Source: Pararobbsia alpina_A
GTDB taxonomy: Bacteria > Pseudomonadota > Gammaproteobacteria > Burkholderiales > Burkholderiaceae
Direction of reading: 5' to 3'
Length of the DNA stretch: 64,000 nt
Assembly (NCBI RefSeq): GCF_965118125.1
Contig: NZ_OZ221287.1
Coordinates: 3,348,001-3,412,000 of the forward strand
The position numbers were made by a program, and so were the translations under genes. The notes below the pieces were generated by a model. That model ran no database searches. It was not told the origin of the DNA and saw only the letters and a program-made list of their open reading frames with translations. Below are positions 35,102-43,545 of the stretch, piece by piece; within the stretch, counting starts at the first letter, position 1, and the number at the start of each line of letters is the position of its first letter.

Positions 35102-35962
35102 CTACCGGAATACGTTCTTCCACTCGCGCATGGCAGCGAACACCTCGAGGCGGTCCGTCTGCTCCCGATGGGCGGGCGTTGCGTGATGGAAGGCGGGGGC
35201 TGAAGAAAGGACATGTGTGCGAACCGAAGGCTCGCTCGCGCGCAGAAACGGATTGACCTGTCGCTCGTGGCCGATCGTCGTCGGTAAAGTCGGCTTGCCT
35301 GATTCGCGCAGCGCGCTTGCCTTGCGATGCCAACCTTGAAGCGCCGCGTTGTCCGGTTCGCAGGCCAGCGCGAAGCGAATGTTCGACAGCGTGTATTCGT
35401 GTGCGCAATGCACGTGCGTCGACTCAGGCAACGCAGCGAGTGCGTCGAGCGAGTTCAGCATCTGCGCGGGGGTGCCCTCGAACAAACGTCCGCAGCCGCT
35501 GGCGAACAGCGTGTCGCCACAGAATACGTGCGGCGCACCGTCACCACCCTGCTTCTGGAAATACGCAATATGGCCACGCGTGTGGCCCGGCACATCGATG
35601 ACGTCGAACGCACCGAACGGCTCAGGCAGCGTGACAGTGTCGCCACCCGCGAGCGCGTGCGTGACGACCGGGATCTGTTCAGCGCGCGGACCGTAAACAG
35701 GTATAGGTGACCCTGCTGCATCCGTGCCTGTTGAGAAAGATCTCAACAAGGAGGCGACTCCGCCGACATGGTCCCCGTGATGATGCGTGAGTAGAATAGC
35801 GGTCAACGTCAGATCGCGTTTGCGCAACCACCGTTCGACGGGTTCGGCCTCACCCGGATCGACGACAACCGCGCTGTGGCCGTCGGCCATTACCCAAATG
35901 TAGTTGTCTTCGAACGCTGGAACCGGCACGTAGTCGTAAGAGGCGTTGCTCGAGCTATTCAT
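35102..35962 (-). CDS. gloB: Hydroxyacylglutathione hydrolase (glyoxalase II)
   Basis: The protein has 286 residues from MNSSSNASYDYVPVPAF (35962). The metallo-beta-lactamase fold carries THHHGDHVGG, the later metal ligands in VPGHTRGHIAY and CGDTLF, and the C-terminal domain with H-C-AHEYTLSNIRF. It hydrolyses S-lactoylglutathione to lactate and glutathione. A 10-residue insert (SLLRSFSTGTDAAG) follows the first motif. Its ATG is only nine bases from the divergent methyltransferase ATG. Confidence 0.94.
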   Translation of the reverse strand: MNSSSNASYDYVPVPAFEDNYIWVMADGHSAVVVDPGEAEPVERWLRKRDLTLTAILLTHHHGDHVGGVASLLRSFSTGTDAAGSPIPVYGPRAEQIPVVTHALAGGDTVTLPEPFGAFDVIDVPGHTRGHIAYFQKQGGDGAPHVFCGDTLFASGCGRLFEGTPAQMLNSLDALAALPESTHVHCAHEYTLSNIRFALACEPDNAALQGWHRKASALRESGKPTLPTTIGHERQVNPFLRASEPSVRTHVLSSAPAFHHATPAHREQTDRLEVFAAMREWKNVFR

Positions 35963-35971
35963 TGGATCACC

Positions 35972-36895
35972 ATGTCTGACCACGGGATTATAGACTGGCC
36001 TGCCTGGACGATTTCGCCGCCCGGACGCTACGTTCTCGCATGGGAGCAGGCGCAGCTCGACCACGTCGTCGGCGATATTTTCGGCTACCACGCGTTGCAG
36101 CTGGGCTTGCCCCAGCTCGATGCCTTGCGCGAAAACCGGATGCCCTATCGCGGCCTCGTGCTCGATGGCGCGAGTCGTGCAAGCGCGCCCTATTCGATGC
36201 CGCCTTCGAAGGCCAATCGCGGCGCAGGCGAAACGCTTGCCGGCGCGGGCTCAAAGAGCGACTTCGCTTCTGGCAGCGCCACGCCCGGCGTCACACCCTT
36301 CCCGAGCCGTAACCCCGCGCATGCCCCGGCGTTTTCACGCAGCACCATCTGGTGCGAGTTCGTCGATTTGCCGTTCGAAGCGCAAAGCGTCGATCTCGTC
36401 GTGATGCCCCATACCCTCGAATTCACACCCGACCCTCACCGGTTGCTGCGTGAAGTCGAGCGCGTGCTCGTGCCTGACGGCCGGCTCGTCATTTCGGGCT
36501 TCAATTCACTGAGTCTGTGGGGCATGCGCCAATCGATGGGCCGCATGACACGCAACCCGTTCGTGCCGGGCACGCACGACCTGATTGCATTCACTCGGCT
36601 CAAGGACTGGATCAAGCTGCTGGGTTTCGAATTCGACCGGGGGCGCTTCGGCTGCTACCGCCCGCCGCTGCTGACGGACAAATGGATGTCGCGGTACGAG
36701 TTCATGGAGTCGGCCGGCGATCGCTGGTGGCCGATCTTCGGCGCGACCTATATGATCACGGCCGTCAAACGCGTGCGCGGCATGCGGCTCGTCGGGCCGA
36801 AGTGGGCCAAGAAGCCCGCGCTTGCGCCGGGCCTCTCACCCGTCGCTACGCCGAATTCACACGCTGCAATTGAACGGAACATTCCACAGAAATAA
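35972..36895 (+). CDS. Class I SAM-dependent methyltransferase (methyltransf_11 type)
   Basis: The protein has 307 residues from MSDHGIIDWPAW (35972). The middle shows VDLVVMPHTLEFTPDPHRLLREVERVLVPDGRLVISGFN, the acceptor and post-motif region of the methyltransf_11 family (the string is split by domain, not complete here). The normal glycine-rich motif I is not obvious: residues about 60-100 form a Ser/Ala-rich insertion in that place. The substrate is unknown. It lies between gloB (divergent) and rnhA (stop and start overlap as TAATG), an arrangement shared by many beta- and gammaproteobacteria. Confidence 0.75.
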   Translation: MSDHGIIDWPAWTISPPGRYVLAWEQAQLDHVVGDIFGYHALQLGLPQLDALRENRMPYRGLVLDGASRASAPYSMPPSKANRGAGETLAGAGSKSDFASGSATPGVTPFPSRNPAHAPAFSRSTIWCEFVDLPFEAQSVDLVVMPHTLEFTPDPHRLLREVERVLVPDGRLVISGFNSLSLWGMRQSMGRMTRNPFVPGTHDLIAFTRLKDWIKLLGFEFDRGRFGCYRPPLLTDKWMSRYEFMESAGDRWWPIFGATYMITAVKRVRGMRLVGPKWAKKPALAPGLSPVATPNSHAAIERNIPQK

Positions 36896-37338
36896 TGTCG
36901 GACGTCATCGATATCTACACGGATGGTGCCTGCAAGGGCAATCCGGGCCCCGGTGGCTGGGGCGCATTGCTGCGCTATGGCGCAAAAGAAAAAGAATTGT
37001 TCGGCGGCGAAAAGCTCACAACGAACAACCGCATGGAGTTGATGGCCGTGATCGCTGCGCTTGAGGCGCTGAAGCGGCCGTGCAAGGCCGTGGTCCATAC
37101 CGATTCGCAGTATGTGCAAAAAGGCATCAGCGAATGGATTCACGGCTGGAAGAAAAAGAACTGGATGACCGCGGCCAAGGCCCCGGTTAAAAACGCCGAT
37201 CTGTGGAAGCGGCTCGACGCACTGACTGAGCAGCACGAGCTTGAGTGGCGCTGGGTCAAGGGCCACGCGGGACACCCCGAGAATGAACGCGCGGACCAGC
37301 TGGCCAATCGCGGCGTGGAGTCGTTGACGTCGGCTTGA
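36895..37338 (+). CDS. rnhA: Ribonuclease HI
   Basis: The protein has 147 residues. Catalytic residues Asp10 (IYTDGACKGNPG), Glu48 (NNRMELMA) and Asp70 (VHTDSQYV) and the late Asp in HPENERADQLA are all present, along with the basic handle helix WKKKNWMT. It removes RNA from RNA-DNA hybrids. The start overlaps the methyltransferase stop by one base, so the two are probably cotranslated. Confidence 0.97.
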   Translation: MSDVIDIYTDGACKGNPGPGGWGALLRYGAKEKELFGGEKLTTNNRMELMAVIAALEALKRPCKAVVHTDSQYVQKGISEWIHGWKKKNWMTAAKAPVKNADLWKRLDALTEQHELEWRWVKGHAGHPENERADQLANRGVESLTSA

Positions 37339-37586
37339 GCGGTTAGTCAGTGGTGCGCGGACCCGGTGATGTCCCGATCATCGAACTGCCCACGCTGTCG
37401 TTGCCGCCGCGACTGCGACTTCGAGTCGCAAAGCGTTTTGCAAAATTCAGCTCGCGTGACCGCAACGATTTCGATCGTTACGTAGTGCCCTCGCCGGTCG
37501 GTGCCTATCTCATGGCACTCGAGCTTGAGCGCGAGGCATTCCTTTACGCCGAGTACAATTCCGGGCAGACATCGTCCGACACCATC

Positions 37587-38330
37587 ATGCGTCAACTTAT
37601 TCTCGATACCGAAACGACCGGCCTGAATGCGCGCTCCGGCGACCGCATTATTGAATTCGGCGCGGTCGAACTCGTGAATCGGCGGCTCACGGGCCGCAAC
37701 CTGCACTTCTATATCAATCCGGAACGCGACAGCGATCCGGGCGCACTGGCGGTGCACGGCCTCACGACCGAGTTCCTGAGCGACAAGCCCAAGTTCGCAG
37801 AGATTGCGAATCAGATTCTGGATTTCGTCGCAGGCGCCGATCTGATCATTCACAACGCGCCGTTCGACCTGGGCTTTCTCGACGCCGAGTTCAGCCTGCT
37901 TGGCCAGCCGACGTTTTCGAGTCAGTGCGGCGAAGTGATTGACACACTCGTGCTCGCGAAGTCGATGTATCCGGGCAAGCGCAATTCGCTCGACGCACTG
38001 TGCGACCGACTCGGCGTCAGCAACGCACACCGTACGCTGCACGGCGCACTGCTCGACTCGGAACTGCTCGCCGAAGTGTATCTGGCACTGACACGCGGTC
38101 AGGAAAGCCTCGTCATCGATATGCTGGGCGAGACAGCCGAAGCCGAAGCAACCGGCACACAATCCGTCGCGGCTGGGTTCGCCGCGCTCGACTTGCCGGT
38201 CGTTCTGGCTTCTGAGGACGAACAGGCCGCACACGACGCATTGCTCGATGGACTCGATAAGGCAGTCAAAGGCGCGTGCGTGTGGCGCGCAGAGCCGAAG
38301 ACCGAGGAACCGGGCACGCAGGCGGCTTAA
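37587..38330 (+). CDS. dnaQ: DNA polymerase III epsilon subunit (proofreading exonuclease)
   Basis: The protein has 247 residues from MRQLILDTETTG. DEDDh exonuclease residues: Asp7 and Glu9, Asp in HNAPFDLGFLDAE, and His/Asp in HRTLHGALLDSELLAE. The C-terminal tail (AEAEATGTQSV onward) should carry the polymerase-binding segment. The frame is open upstream to 37350, but that part has no family similarity and contains a -10-like TACAAT (37555-37560), so I start at 37587. It is next to rnhA, as in E. coli, though in the same direction here. Confidence 0.95.
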   Translation: MRQLILDTETTGLNARSGDRIIEFGAVELVNRRLTGRNLHFYINPERDSDPGALAVHGLTTEFLSDKPKFAEIANQILDFVAGADLIIHNAPFDLGFLDAEFSLLGQPTFSSQCGEVIDTLVLAKSMYPGKRNSLDALCDRLGVSNAHRTLHGALLDSELLAEVYLALTRGQESLVIDMLGETAEAEATGTQSVAAGFAALDLPVVLASEDEQAAHDALLDGLDKAVKGACVWRAEPKTEEPGTQAA

Positions 38331-38404
38331 TCAGCAATTTTGCCCGCCTCAATATTTTTGGTTGCCATTCCTCAAAACCCGTTGCTATAATCGCGGTCTT
38401 CTTT

Positions 38405-38479
38405 GGACGGTTAGCTCAGCGGTAGAGCACTGCCTTCACACGGCAGGGGTCACAGGTTCAATCCCTGTACCGTCCACCA
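38405..38479 (+). tRNA. tRNA-Val (anticodon CAC)
   Basis: The gene has 75 bases with an encoded CCA. The acceptor stem GGACGGT/ACCGTCC, the anticodon loop TTCACAC (CAC, reads GTG) and the T-arm CAGGTTCAATCCCTG are intact. A terminator follows 20 bases later. Confidence 0.96.
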
Positions 38480-38500
38480 GGATTCGCGGACTTCCGCATG

Positions 38501-38535
38501 AAAAAAGCCCTCAGGCATTTGCCGAGGGCTTTTTT
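38501..38535. terminator. Terminator after tRNA-Val
   Basis: AAGCCCTC (38505-38512) pairs with GAGGGCTT (38524-38531), with six A before and six T after. It serves tRNA-Val on the plus strand and the small gene at 38585-38908 on the minus strand. Confidence 0.85.
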
Positions 38536-38584
38536 CATTGTTGCGTCGTGGGAATCGCCGAAGCGGATCCCCACGCTAAGCCAC

Positions 38585-38908
38585 TCAATAACCGTATCCC
38601 GGACCATACCCCGGCTGAGCGTACGGTTGCGGCGGCGGAGCGCACGGAACGTAGGCACCGCGGTAACCGTCATAGCAATAGCCCGGCGCAGCCGCATAGG
38701 CGGGCGCTGCGTAAACCGGTGCGGCGTAGACCGGAGCCGGCTGGTACGCCACGACCGGCTGTGGATTCACGGCCGAGCTGACCACCGCGCCAAGTACCGC
38801 ACCGCCGATCAGCGCGCCGACGATCGCGCCGCCGTCACCATGCGCCGATGCTTGTCCTGCAAATGCAAGACTACCGACGACCAACGCACTCATCGCAAGC
38901 TTTTTCAT
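38585..38908 (-). CDS. Secreted small glycine-zipper-like protein with Pro/Tyr/Ala-rich tail
   Basis: The protein has 107 residues from ATG 38908, with GGAGAAGG just before it. A signal peptide (MKKLAMSALVVGSLAFAG, cleavage after ASA) is followed by a short His-Gly segment, a glycine-zipper stretch (GGAIVGALIGGAVLGAVV) that could insert in a membrane, then repeats of APVYAAP and a tail ending PGYGPGYGY. Such proteins are usually envelope-associated and of unknown function. It is a single gene ending at the terminator shared with tRNA-Val. Confidence 0.7.
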   Translation of the reverse strand: MKKLAMSALVVGSLAFAGQASAHGDGGAIVGALIGGAVLGAVVSSAVNPQPVVAYQPAPVYAAPVYAAPAYAAAPGYCYDGYRGAYVPCAPPPQPYAQPGYGPGYGY

Positions 38909-39248
38909 TTCCTTCTCCTGCCTCGCAGACTGCAACTGTTTCTGATGTAAGAACACTTCACGACTGCATTGTGTGCCCTTCATCAAGAAATAGATGCTGC
39001 AAGTAGTAACCGGAAATTTCCGCAGTAACACAGGGTAAGTCGGCACATTGTTCCGTGCTCCGCCTCAGCGCATTCCTCGCCCTACCGCCCAGCCTCGGCG
39101 CACTGAGCACAGGCAAGCCCCTCGCAACTTTCGCGATCGACCTGATCACGTCGACAGCTCACGCAGCCAAGACACCACGCGTCACATCGATACGTCCCAT
39201 GTAACGCATCAACGAACGCCACATCGCAGTGACTCTTCTCCGCAGGTG
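38909..39248. other. Intergenic stretch, no gene seen
   Basis: This holds the upstream region of the secreted small protein gene. Frames in it are short, proline/arginine-rich and without ribosome binding sites. I see no hairpin with a T run and no RNA gene. Confidence 0.5.
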
Positions 39249-39521
39249 TCACGATCCGTCATCAATCTCGTCAGTGCGTTCCTTACCCGGAGGCACGTCC
39301 GCGCCAGCATTATCGAGCCCGCCACCGTCGATCCCGGAGCCTGTGCGCCACACTTGTTTGCCGCGCTCGGAAAGCTGCCCGCAGCTATGCGTCGCATCCG
39401 CCTCCGAGCCGTCGACGGCCATATCGCCGCCGGGCTGCTCCTGCGCCGCGACGCGGTGTCCCTTGCGAAGCGCGTAGTTTTCGTCCTGCGACCGACCTGC
39501 GTATGCCTCGATCTTGTCCAT
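39249..39521 (-). CDS. Small hydrophilic hypothetical protein
   Basis: The protein has 90 residues from MDKIEAYAGRSQDENY. A strong ribosome binding site GGAGGT lies five bases before the ATG, which makes it credible despite its size. It is rich in Asp, Glu, Gly and Gln, with no membrane segment and one cysteine. It is probably soluble and partly disordered. I do not recognise a family. It stands alone after the glycosyltransferase terminator. Confidence 0.55.
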   Translation of the reverse strand: MDKIEAYAGRSQDENYALRKGHRVAAQEQPGGDMAVDGSEADATHSCGQLSERGKQVWRTGSGIDGGGLDNAGADVPPGKERTDEIDDGS

Positions 39522-39630
39522 CTCGCACCTCCGTAGTCAACGACGACTGAATCATCACCACTCGGGGCCGCATCAAACGTTCCCGCATGCCCAGCAAACC
39601 CACTAGGCGGACGCAAATACGCCGAGACAA

Positions 39631-39668
39631 ACAAAAACCCCCGGCGCCTTCCGGCCACCGGGGGTTTT
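39631..39668 (-). terminator. Terminator after the glycosyltransferase gene
   Basis: CCCCCGG (39638-39644) pairs with CCGGGGG around a 13-base loop that itself can pair, and the minus strand continues with TTTTTGTTTG. Confidence 0.75.
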
Positions 39669-39723
39669 CAAACACCTGATCGATGCGCAGCACGACAGCG
39701 TCGCGCGGCTACACCTGCATCAT

Positions 39724-40788
39724 TTACTTCGCGTTGACTTCACGCAGCGTCGTACGACCCTTCTGACGCAGCAGTTGCTCGAACGCCTTCACGTAGTTCT
39801 GAGCCATGCGCTTCGACGTGAAACGGTCTTCGAATGCCTGACGAACGCGCGAACGCGGAATCGTGTGCAGACGGTTCACAGCGGCCACAGCCGACGTTTC
39901 GTCTTCAACGATAAAGCCCGACACGCCGTTTTCGATGACTTCAGGCACCGAACCGCGGTTGAACGCGATCACCGGCGTACCGCAAGCCATCGACTCGATC
40001 ATCACGAGACCGAACGGTTCCGGCCAGTCGATCGGGAACAGAAGCGCGTGCGCACCCGACAGGAACGCCGGCTTTTCGGCTTCGTTGATTTCACCGATGT
40101 ATTCGACGTGCGGCAGTGCGAAAAGCGGCTTGATCTCTTCTTCGTAGTACGCGCGGTCAGCCTTGTCGATCTTCGCGGCGATCTTGATCTTCATGCCGGC
40201 GGCCTGAGCGATGCGGATTGCGCGGTCGACACGCTTTTCGGGCGACACGCGACCGAGGAAAGCGAGATACTTCTGTTCAACGCCAGCAACCGGCGTCAGC
40301 AGGTTTTCGGGCAGGCCGTGGTGGACCGTCGTCAGCCAGTTCGCCTGCGGCAGCGGCGTACGCTGGTGATCGGAGATCGAAACGACCGGCACGTCGTTGA
40401 ACGTGTCGAAAATCGGGCCCAGTTCCGGCAGGTCGAGGCGGCCGTGCAGCGTCGTCACGAACGGCGTGTCCTGGCGGCTGAACAGCGGGAACGGATAGTA
40501 GTCGATATGGAAATGCAGCACGTCGAATTCATGCGCACGGCGGCGGACTTCTTCGAGCAGCAGCATATGCGGCGCCATCGTGTCGCGAATCGTCGGATCC
40601 AGACGCAGTGCCTGCGGCCAGAACGCTTCGAGCTTCGCCGAGGTCTTCGAGTCCCCGCTGGCAAACAAAGTGACATCGTGACCCAGTTCGACGAGGGCTT
40701 CCGTCAGGTTGGACACAACGCGCTCTGTACCGCCGTAAAGCTTCGGGGGAACCGCCTCGTGCAGTGGAGCGATCTGAGCGATTCGCAT
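39724..40788 (-). CDS. GT4-family glycosyltransferase
   Basis: The protein has 354 residues of GT-B fold. The N-terminal half opens IAQIAPLHEAVPPKLYGGTERVV with the glycine-rich loop. The C-terminal half has FLGRVSPEKRVDRAI, then FPIDWPEPFGLVMIESMACGTPVIAF and GSVPEVIENG, the E-x7-E nucleotide-sugar site of family GT4. It probably adds a sugar to a lipid, glycan or small molecule; donor and acceptor cannot be read from the sequence. It is a single gene, with a terminator 55 bases downstream and a 600-base non-coding region upstream shared with the ABC exporter. Confidence 0.85.
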   Translation of the reverse strand: MRIAQIAPLHEAVPPKLYGGTERVVSNLTEALVELGHDVTLFASGDSKTSAKLEAFWPQALRLDPTIRDTMAPHMLLLEEVRRRAHEFDVLHFHIDYYPFPLFSRQDTPFVTTLHGRLDLPELGPIFDTFNDVPVVSISDHQRTPLPQANWLTTVHHGLPENLLTPVAGVEQKYLAFLGRVSPEKRVDRAIRIAQAAGMKIKIAAKIDKADRAYYEEEIKPLFALPHVEYIGEINEAEKPAFLSGAHALLFPIDWPEPFGLVMIESMACGTPVIAFNRGSVPEVIENGVSGFIVEDETSAVAAVNRLHTIPRSRVRQAFEDRFTSKRMAQNYVKAFEQLLRQKGRTTLREVNAK

Positions 40789-41390
40789 ATCGACACTCTC
40801 CTAAATAAAAAACAGGCAAAAATTTTGCTGCGAGTTCTGGATTCGGTGGACGTTCGTTTCCGAATATTTCACCGGGCCGCGGCCCCGCCATCGCCGACAG
40901 CCATTCCGTAGTCGAGTCCTGCGGGGCGGCGCCGAAGGCGCTTTGCAGCCAGGTTAGCCCTACGGGTAAATAGCGCTTGACACATAACGCACGACAGATG
41001 ACCCCGTTGACGCCAAAACATGAAAAAACTCTGTAAGCTTCGACCCTCGTTCCAAACTCAAGTTCGGAACCGGGCGCATGCTGCCTTAGCATCAACCGGA
41101 CCTGCCCTCGCCGCTCATGAATCCTGCTGCAGAGCGGCAAAGCTGGCCCGCATGTTGCGAGTCTGTCGGGCGCGGTACGCTTCGCATCCCACGATGTGAA
41201 CCTCAGCGTCGCGGGACGGGATTATGACGAGCCTCAAATTGTGACGAACCCTTGAATTTCAAAGAATTTAGCTTGTTACAGTGGGGATACAACTTGTGAC
41301 GGACAGTCTTGTCAGCCGTCACCTAGATTGGGGCGTTAGAGGCGGGTCACCGACGGATACGCCGTTAAGGCCGCCAGCGATATCGAATTT
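40789..41390. other. Long divergent intergenic region
   Basis: No gene is seen in 600 bases between the divergent glycosyltransferase and ABC exporter genes. Candidate promoter elements include TTGACA at 40977-40982 without a good -10 partner. Near the exporter there are three copies of a TTGTGACG-like sequence (41239, 41273, 41294). Confidence 0.5.
41239..41301. promoter_or_regulatory. Repeated TTGTGACG-like sites before the ABC exporter
   Basis: TTGTGACG (41239-41246), TTGTTACA (41273-41280) and TTGTGACG (41294-41301) are direct repeats in the 150 bases before ATG 41391; the last two are 21 bases apart (two turns). They may be binding sites of a regulator. The regulator is unknown. Confidence 0.35.
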
Positions 41391-43289
41391 ATGAACACTT
41401 CCGACGTGCAGCACATCACGCGGCTCACCCCCGAGCAACTCGAGAAAGAGTCGCCCGAAAAGCTGACAGTCGCCGAGCGCAACCTGCGCAACGAGCGGCT
41501 GTCGAGCTATTCGCGCCGTCCGCTCTCGTTTCTCTTGCGCTATATCCGGCGCAGGCCCGTCGCCCATGGCGTGCTGCTGACGAGCGTTTTTGTTGCAGTG
41601 CTCTGCGCGCTGATGTCGCAGTACGCGATCAAGCACCTGGTTGACGTGCTGTCGGCCGGACACCGCAATACAGGCCCGGTCTGGCTCGCCTTCCTGCTGC
41701 TGGTCGGGCTGATCGCGGCCGACAACCTGTCGTGGCGGGTCGGCGGCTGGATCGGCGCACGCGCTTTTGTCGGCGTTACGGGCGACTTGCGGCGCGACTT
41801 GTTTCAATATTTGAGCGGCCACTCTCCGAGTTACTTCCTGGAGAAGCAACCCGGGATGCTGGCGAGCCGGATTACGGCGACGTCGAACGCCGTGTACATC
41901 ACCGAAAATACAATGGCATGGAATGTCTTGCCGCCGACCATCGCGGTCATCGGCGCCATTGTGATGGTCACGCTGGTCAATCCGCTGATGTCGGCGGGCC
42001 TGTTGTCGATCTCGGCTGTCCTCGCCGTCGTGCTGTTCAAGCTCGCCGGCCGCGGCTCCCACAAGCACCATACTTTTGCGACGAAGGCCGCTGCCGTCGA
42101 CGGCGAACTGGTCGACGTGATCAGCAATATGGGCCTCGTGCGCGCCTTCGGGGCCACATTCCGCGAGCAGGCGCGCTTCGCCGACAGCGTGTCGGCCGAA
42201 ATGGATGCACGCCGCCGCAGCCTGCTTTACCTCGAAAAGCTTCGCCTGCTCCACGCCGTCATCACGGCCTGCCTGTCGGCCGGCCTGCTGGGCTGGGCAC
42301 TCTGGCTCTGGACGCAGGACAAGGTCACCTCGGGCGATATCGTGCTGATCAGCTCGCTCGGTTTCACGATTTTGCACGGCACGCGTGACCTGGCTGTCGC
42401 GCTCGTGGACGTCACGCAGCACATTGCGCGTCTTGCTGAGGCGGTCGAAACCCTGCTCGAGCCGCACAGCATGCCCGACCACTCGCAGGCGACGACGCTC
42501 GAAACCCGCGGCGGCAAGGTCCAGTTCGACAACGTCTGCTTCGCCTATCCGAAGCGCAAGCGCATCCTCGACAACTTCAATCTGCTGATCGAGCCGGGCC
42601 AGCGTGTCGGCCTGATCGGCAAATCCGGAGCGGGCAAGTCGACCGTGCTGTCGCTGCTCCAGCGCTTCTACGAGACGCAAGGCGGCCGGATCCTGATCGA
42701 CGATCAAGAGATCTCGCTCGTCACGCAGGACAGCCTGCGCCATACGATCGCCGTGGTGCCGCAGGACATCTCGCTGTTCCATCGCTCGGTCTACGAGAAC
42801 ATTGCCTACGGGCGCCCCGAAGCCACCCGCGAAGAGGTGTTCGCGGCGGCACGTGAAGCCCGCTGCGCCGAGTTCATCGAGGCCATGCCCGAAGGCTACG
42901 ACACGATCGTCGGCGACCGTGGCGTCAAGCTCTCCGGCGGTCAGCGCCAACGCATTGCCATCGCGCGTGCTGTGCTCAAGAACGCGCCGATCCTGCTGCT
43001 CGACGAAGCCACATCGGCGCTCGACAGCCAGTCGGAAGAGGCCATTCAGCAGGCACTCGACCGCCTGATGCGCGGCCGCACCGTCATCGCCATCGCGCAC
43101 CGCCTGTCGACCCTGCAGAACTTCGACCGCCTGATCGTGATGAGCAACGGGCACGTCATCGACGACGGCTCGCCTGAGCTGCTGCGTAGCCGTCCTGGCC
43201 TCTATCGCGATTTGCTCGGCAAGCAGCAGCATGGCAAGGGCGCGCACCACAACGCCGCCGCGAGCCACAGCGAGCAGCAGGTCGCCTGA
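41391..43289 (+). CDS. ABC exporter, half-transporter with fused ATPase
   Basis: The protein has 632 residues. After about 45 polar residues come six membrane helices (about 55-340), then the ATPase with Walker A GKSGAGKS, signature LSGGQRQR, Walker B ILLLDEAT and the H-loop AIAHRLSTL. It resembles MsbA/ATM-type homodimeric exporters of lipids or peptides; the substrate cannot be read. The C-terminus is His-rich (HGKGAHHNAAASHSE), which might bind metal. It is a single gene with a strong terminator, divergent from the glycosyltransferase gene. Confidence 0.85.
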   Translation: MNTSDVQHITRLTPEQLEKESPEKLTVAERNLRNERLSSYSRRPLSFLLRYIRRRPVAHGVLLTSVFVAVLCALMSQYAIKHLVDVLSAGHRNTGPVWLAFLLLVGLIAADNLSWRVGGWIGARAFVGVTGDLRRDLFQYLSGHSPSYFLEKQPGMLASRITATSNAVYITENTMAWNVLPPTIAVIGAIVMVTLVNPLMSAGLLSISAVLAVVLFKLAGRGSHKHHTFATKAAAVDGELVDVISNMGLVRAFGATFREQARFADSVSAEMDARRRSLLYLEKLRLLHAVITACLSAGLLGWALWLWTQDKVTSGDIVLISSLGFTILHGTRDLAVALVDVTQHIARLAEAVETLLEPHSMPDHSQATTLETRGGKVQFDNVCFAYPKRKRILDNFNLLIEPGQRVGLIGKSGAGKSTVLSLLQRFYETQGGRILIDDQEISLVTQDSLRHTIAVVPQDISLFHRSVYENIAYGRPEATREEVFAAAREARCAEFIEAMPEGYDTIVGDRGVKLSGGQRQRIAIARAVLKNAPILLLDEATSALDSQSEEAIQQALDRLMRGRTVIAIAHRLSTLQNFDRLIVMSNGHVIDDGSPELLRSRPGLYRDLLGKQQHGKGAHHNAAASHSEQQVA

Positions 43290-43322
43290 CCCGACCGTCG
43301 CCGTAGTCGTCGACCCAAACCA

Positions 43323-43361
43323 AGAAGGGGCGCCCTGAATGTCAGGGCGCCCCTTCTGTTT
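43323..43361. terminator. Perfect 16-bp hairpin after the ABC exporter
   Basis: Arms 43323-43338 and 43342-43357 pair without mismatch around ATG, followed by GTTT. The T run is short, but the stem is strong. It lies between the converging exporter and otsA genes. Confidence 0.7.
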
Positions 43362-43545
43362 GGTGCTCGTGACTCCTTACGCGTGACGATCCGGGGCTAG
43401 GCACCCGACCCCTCGCCCGTTCCCGCACGGCCCGCTGGCAGGTCAATCGCGCCGTCTCAAAGCCCGCACTCCGGCTCTCACTCGGGACTTCGCGCTCGGG
43501 CACCGGCCCATGTCCAGCGGATCGCGACGTGAGTCGCGTTTTCGC

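Noticed and set aside
37350..37586. In-frame N-terminal extension of dnaQ
   Set aside because: It has no family similarity, begins with GTG without a ribosome binding site, and contains a likely promoter element; DnaQ starts at the conserved MRQLILDTETTG.
41319..43268. A 649-codon open frame antisense to the ABC exporter
   Set aside because: The exporter has every expected motif; the antisense product has none.
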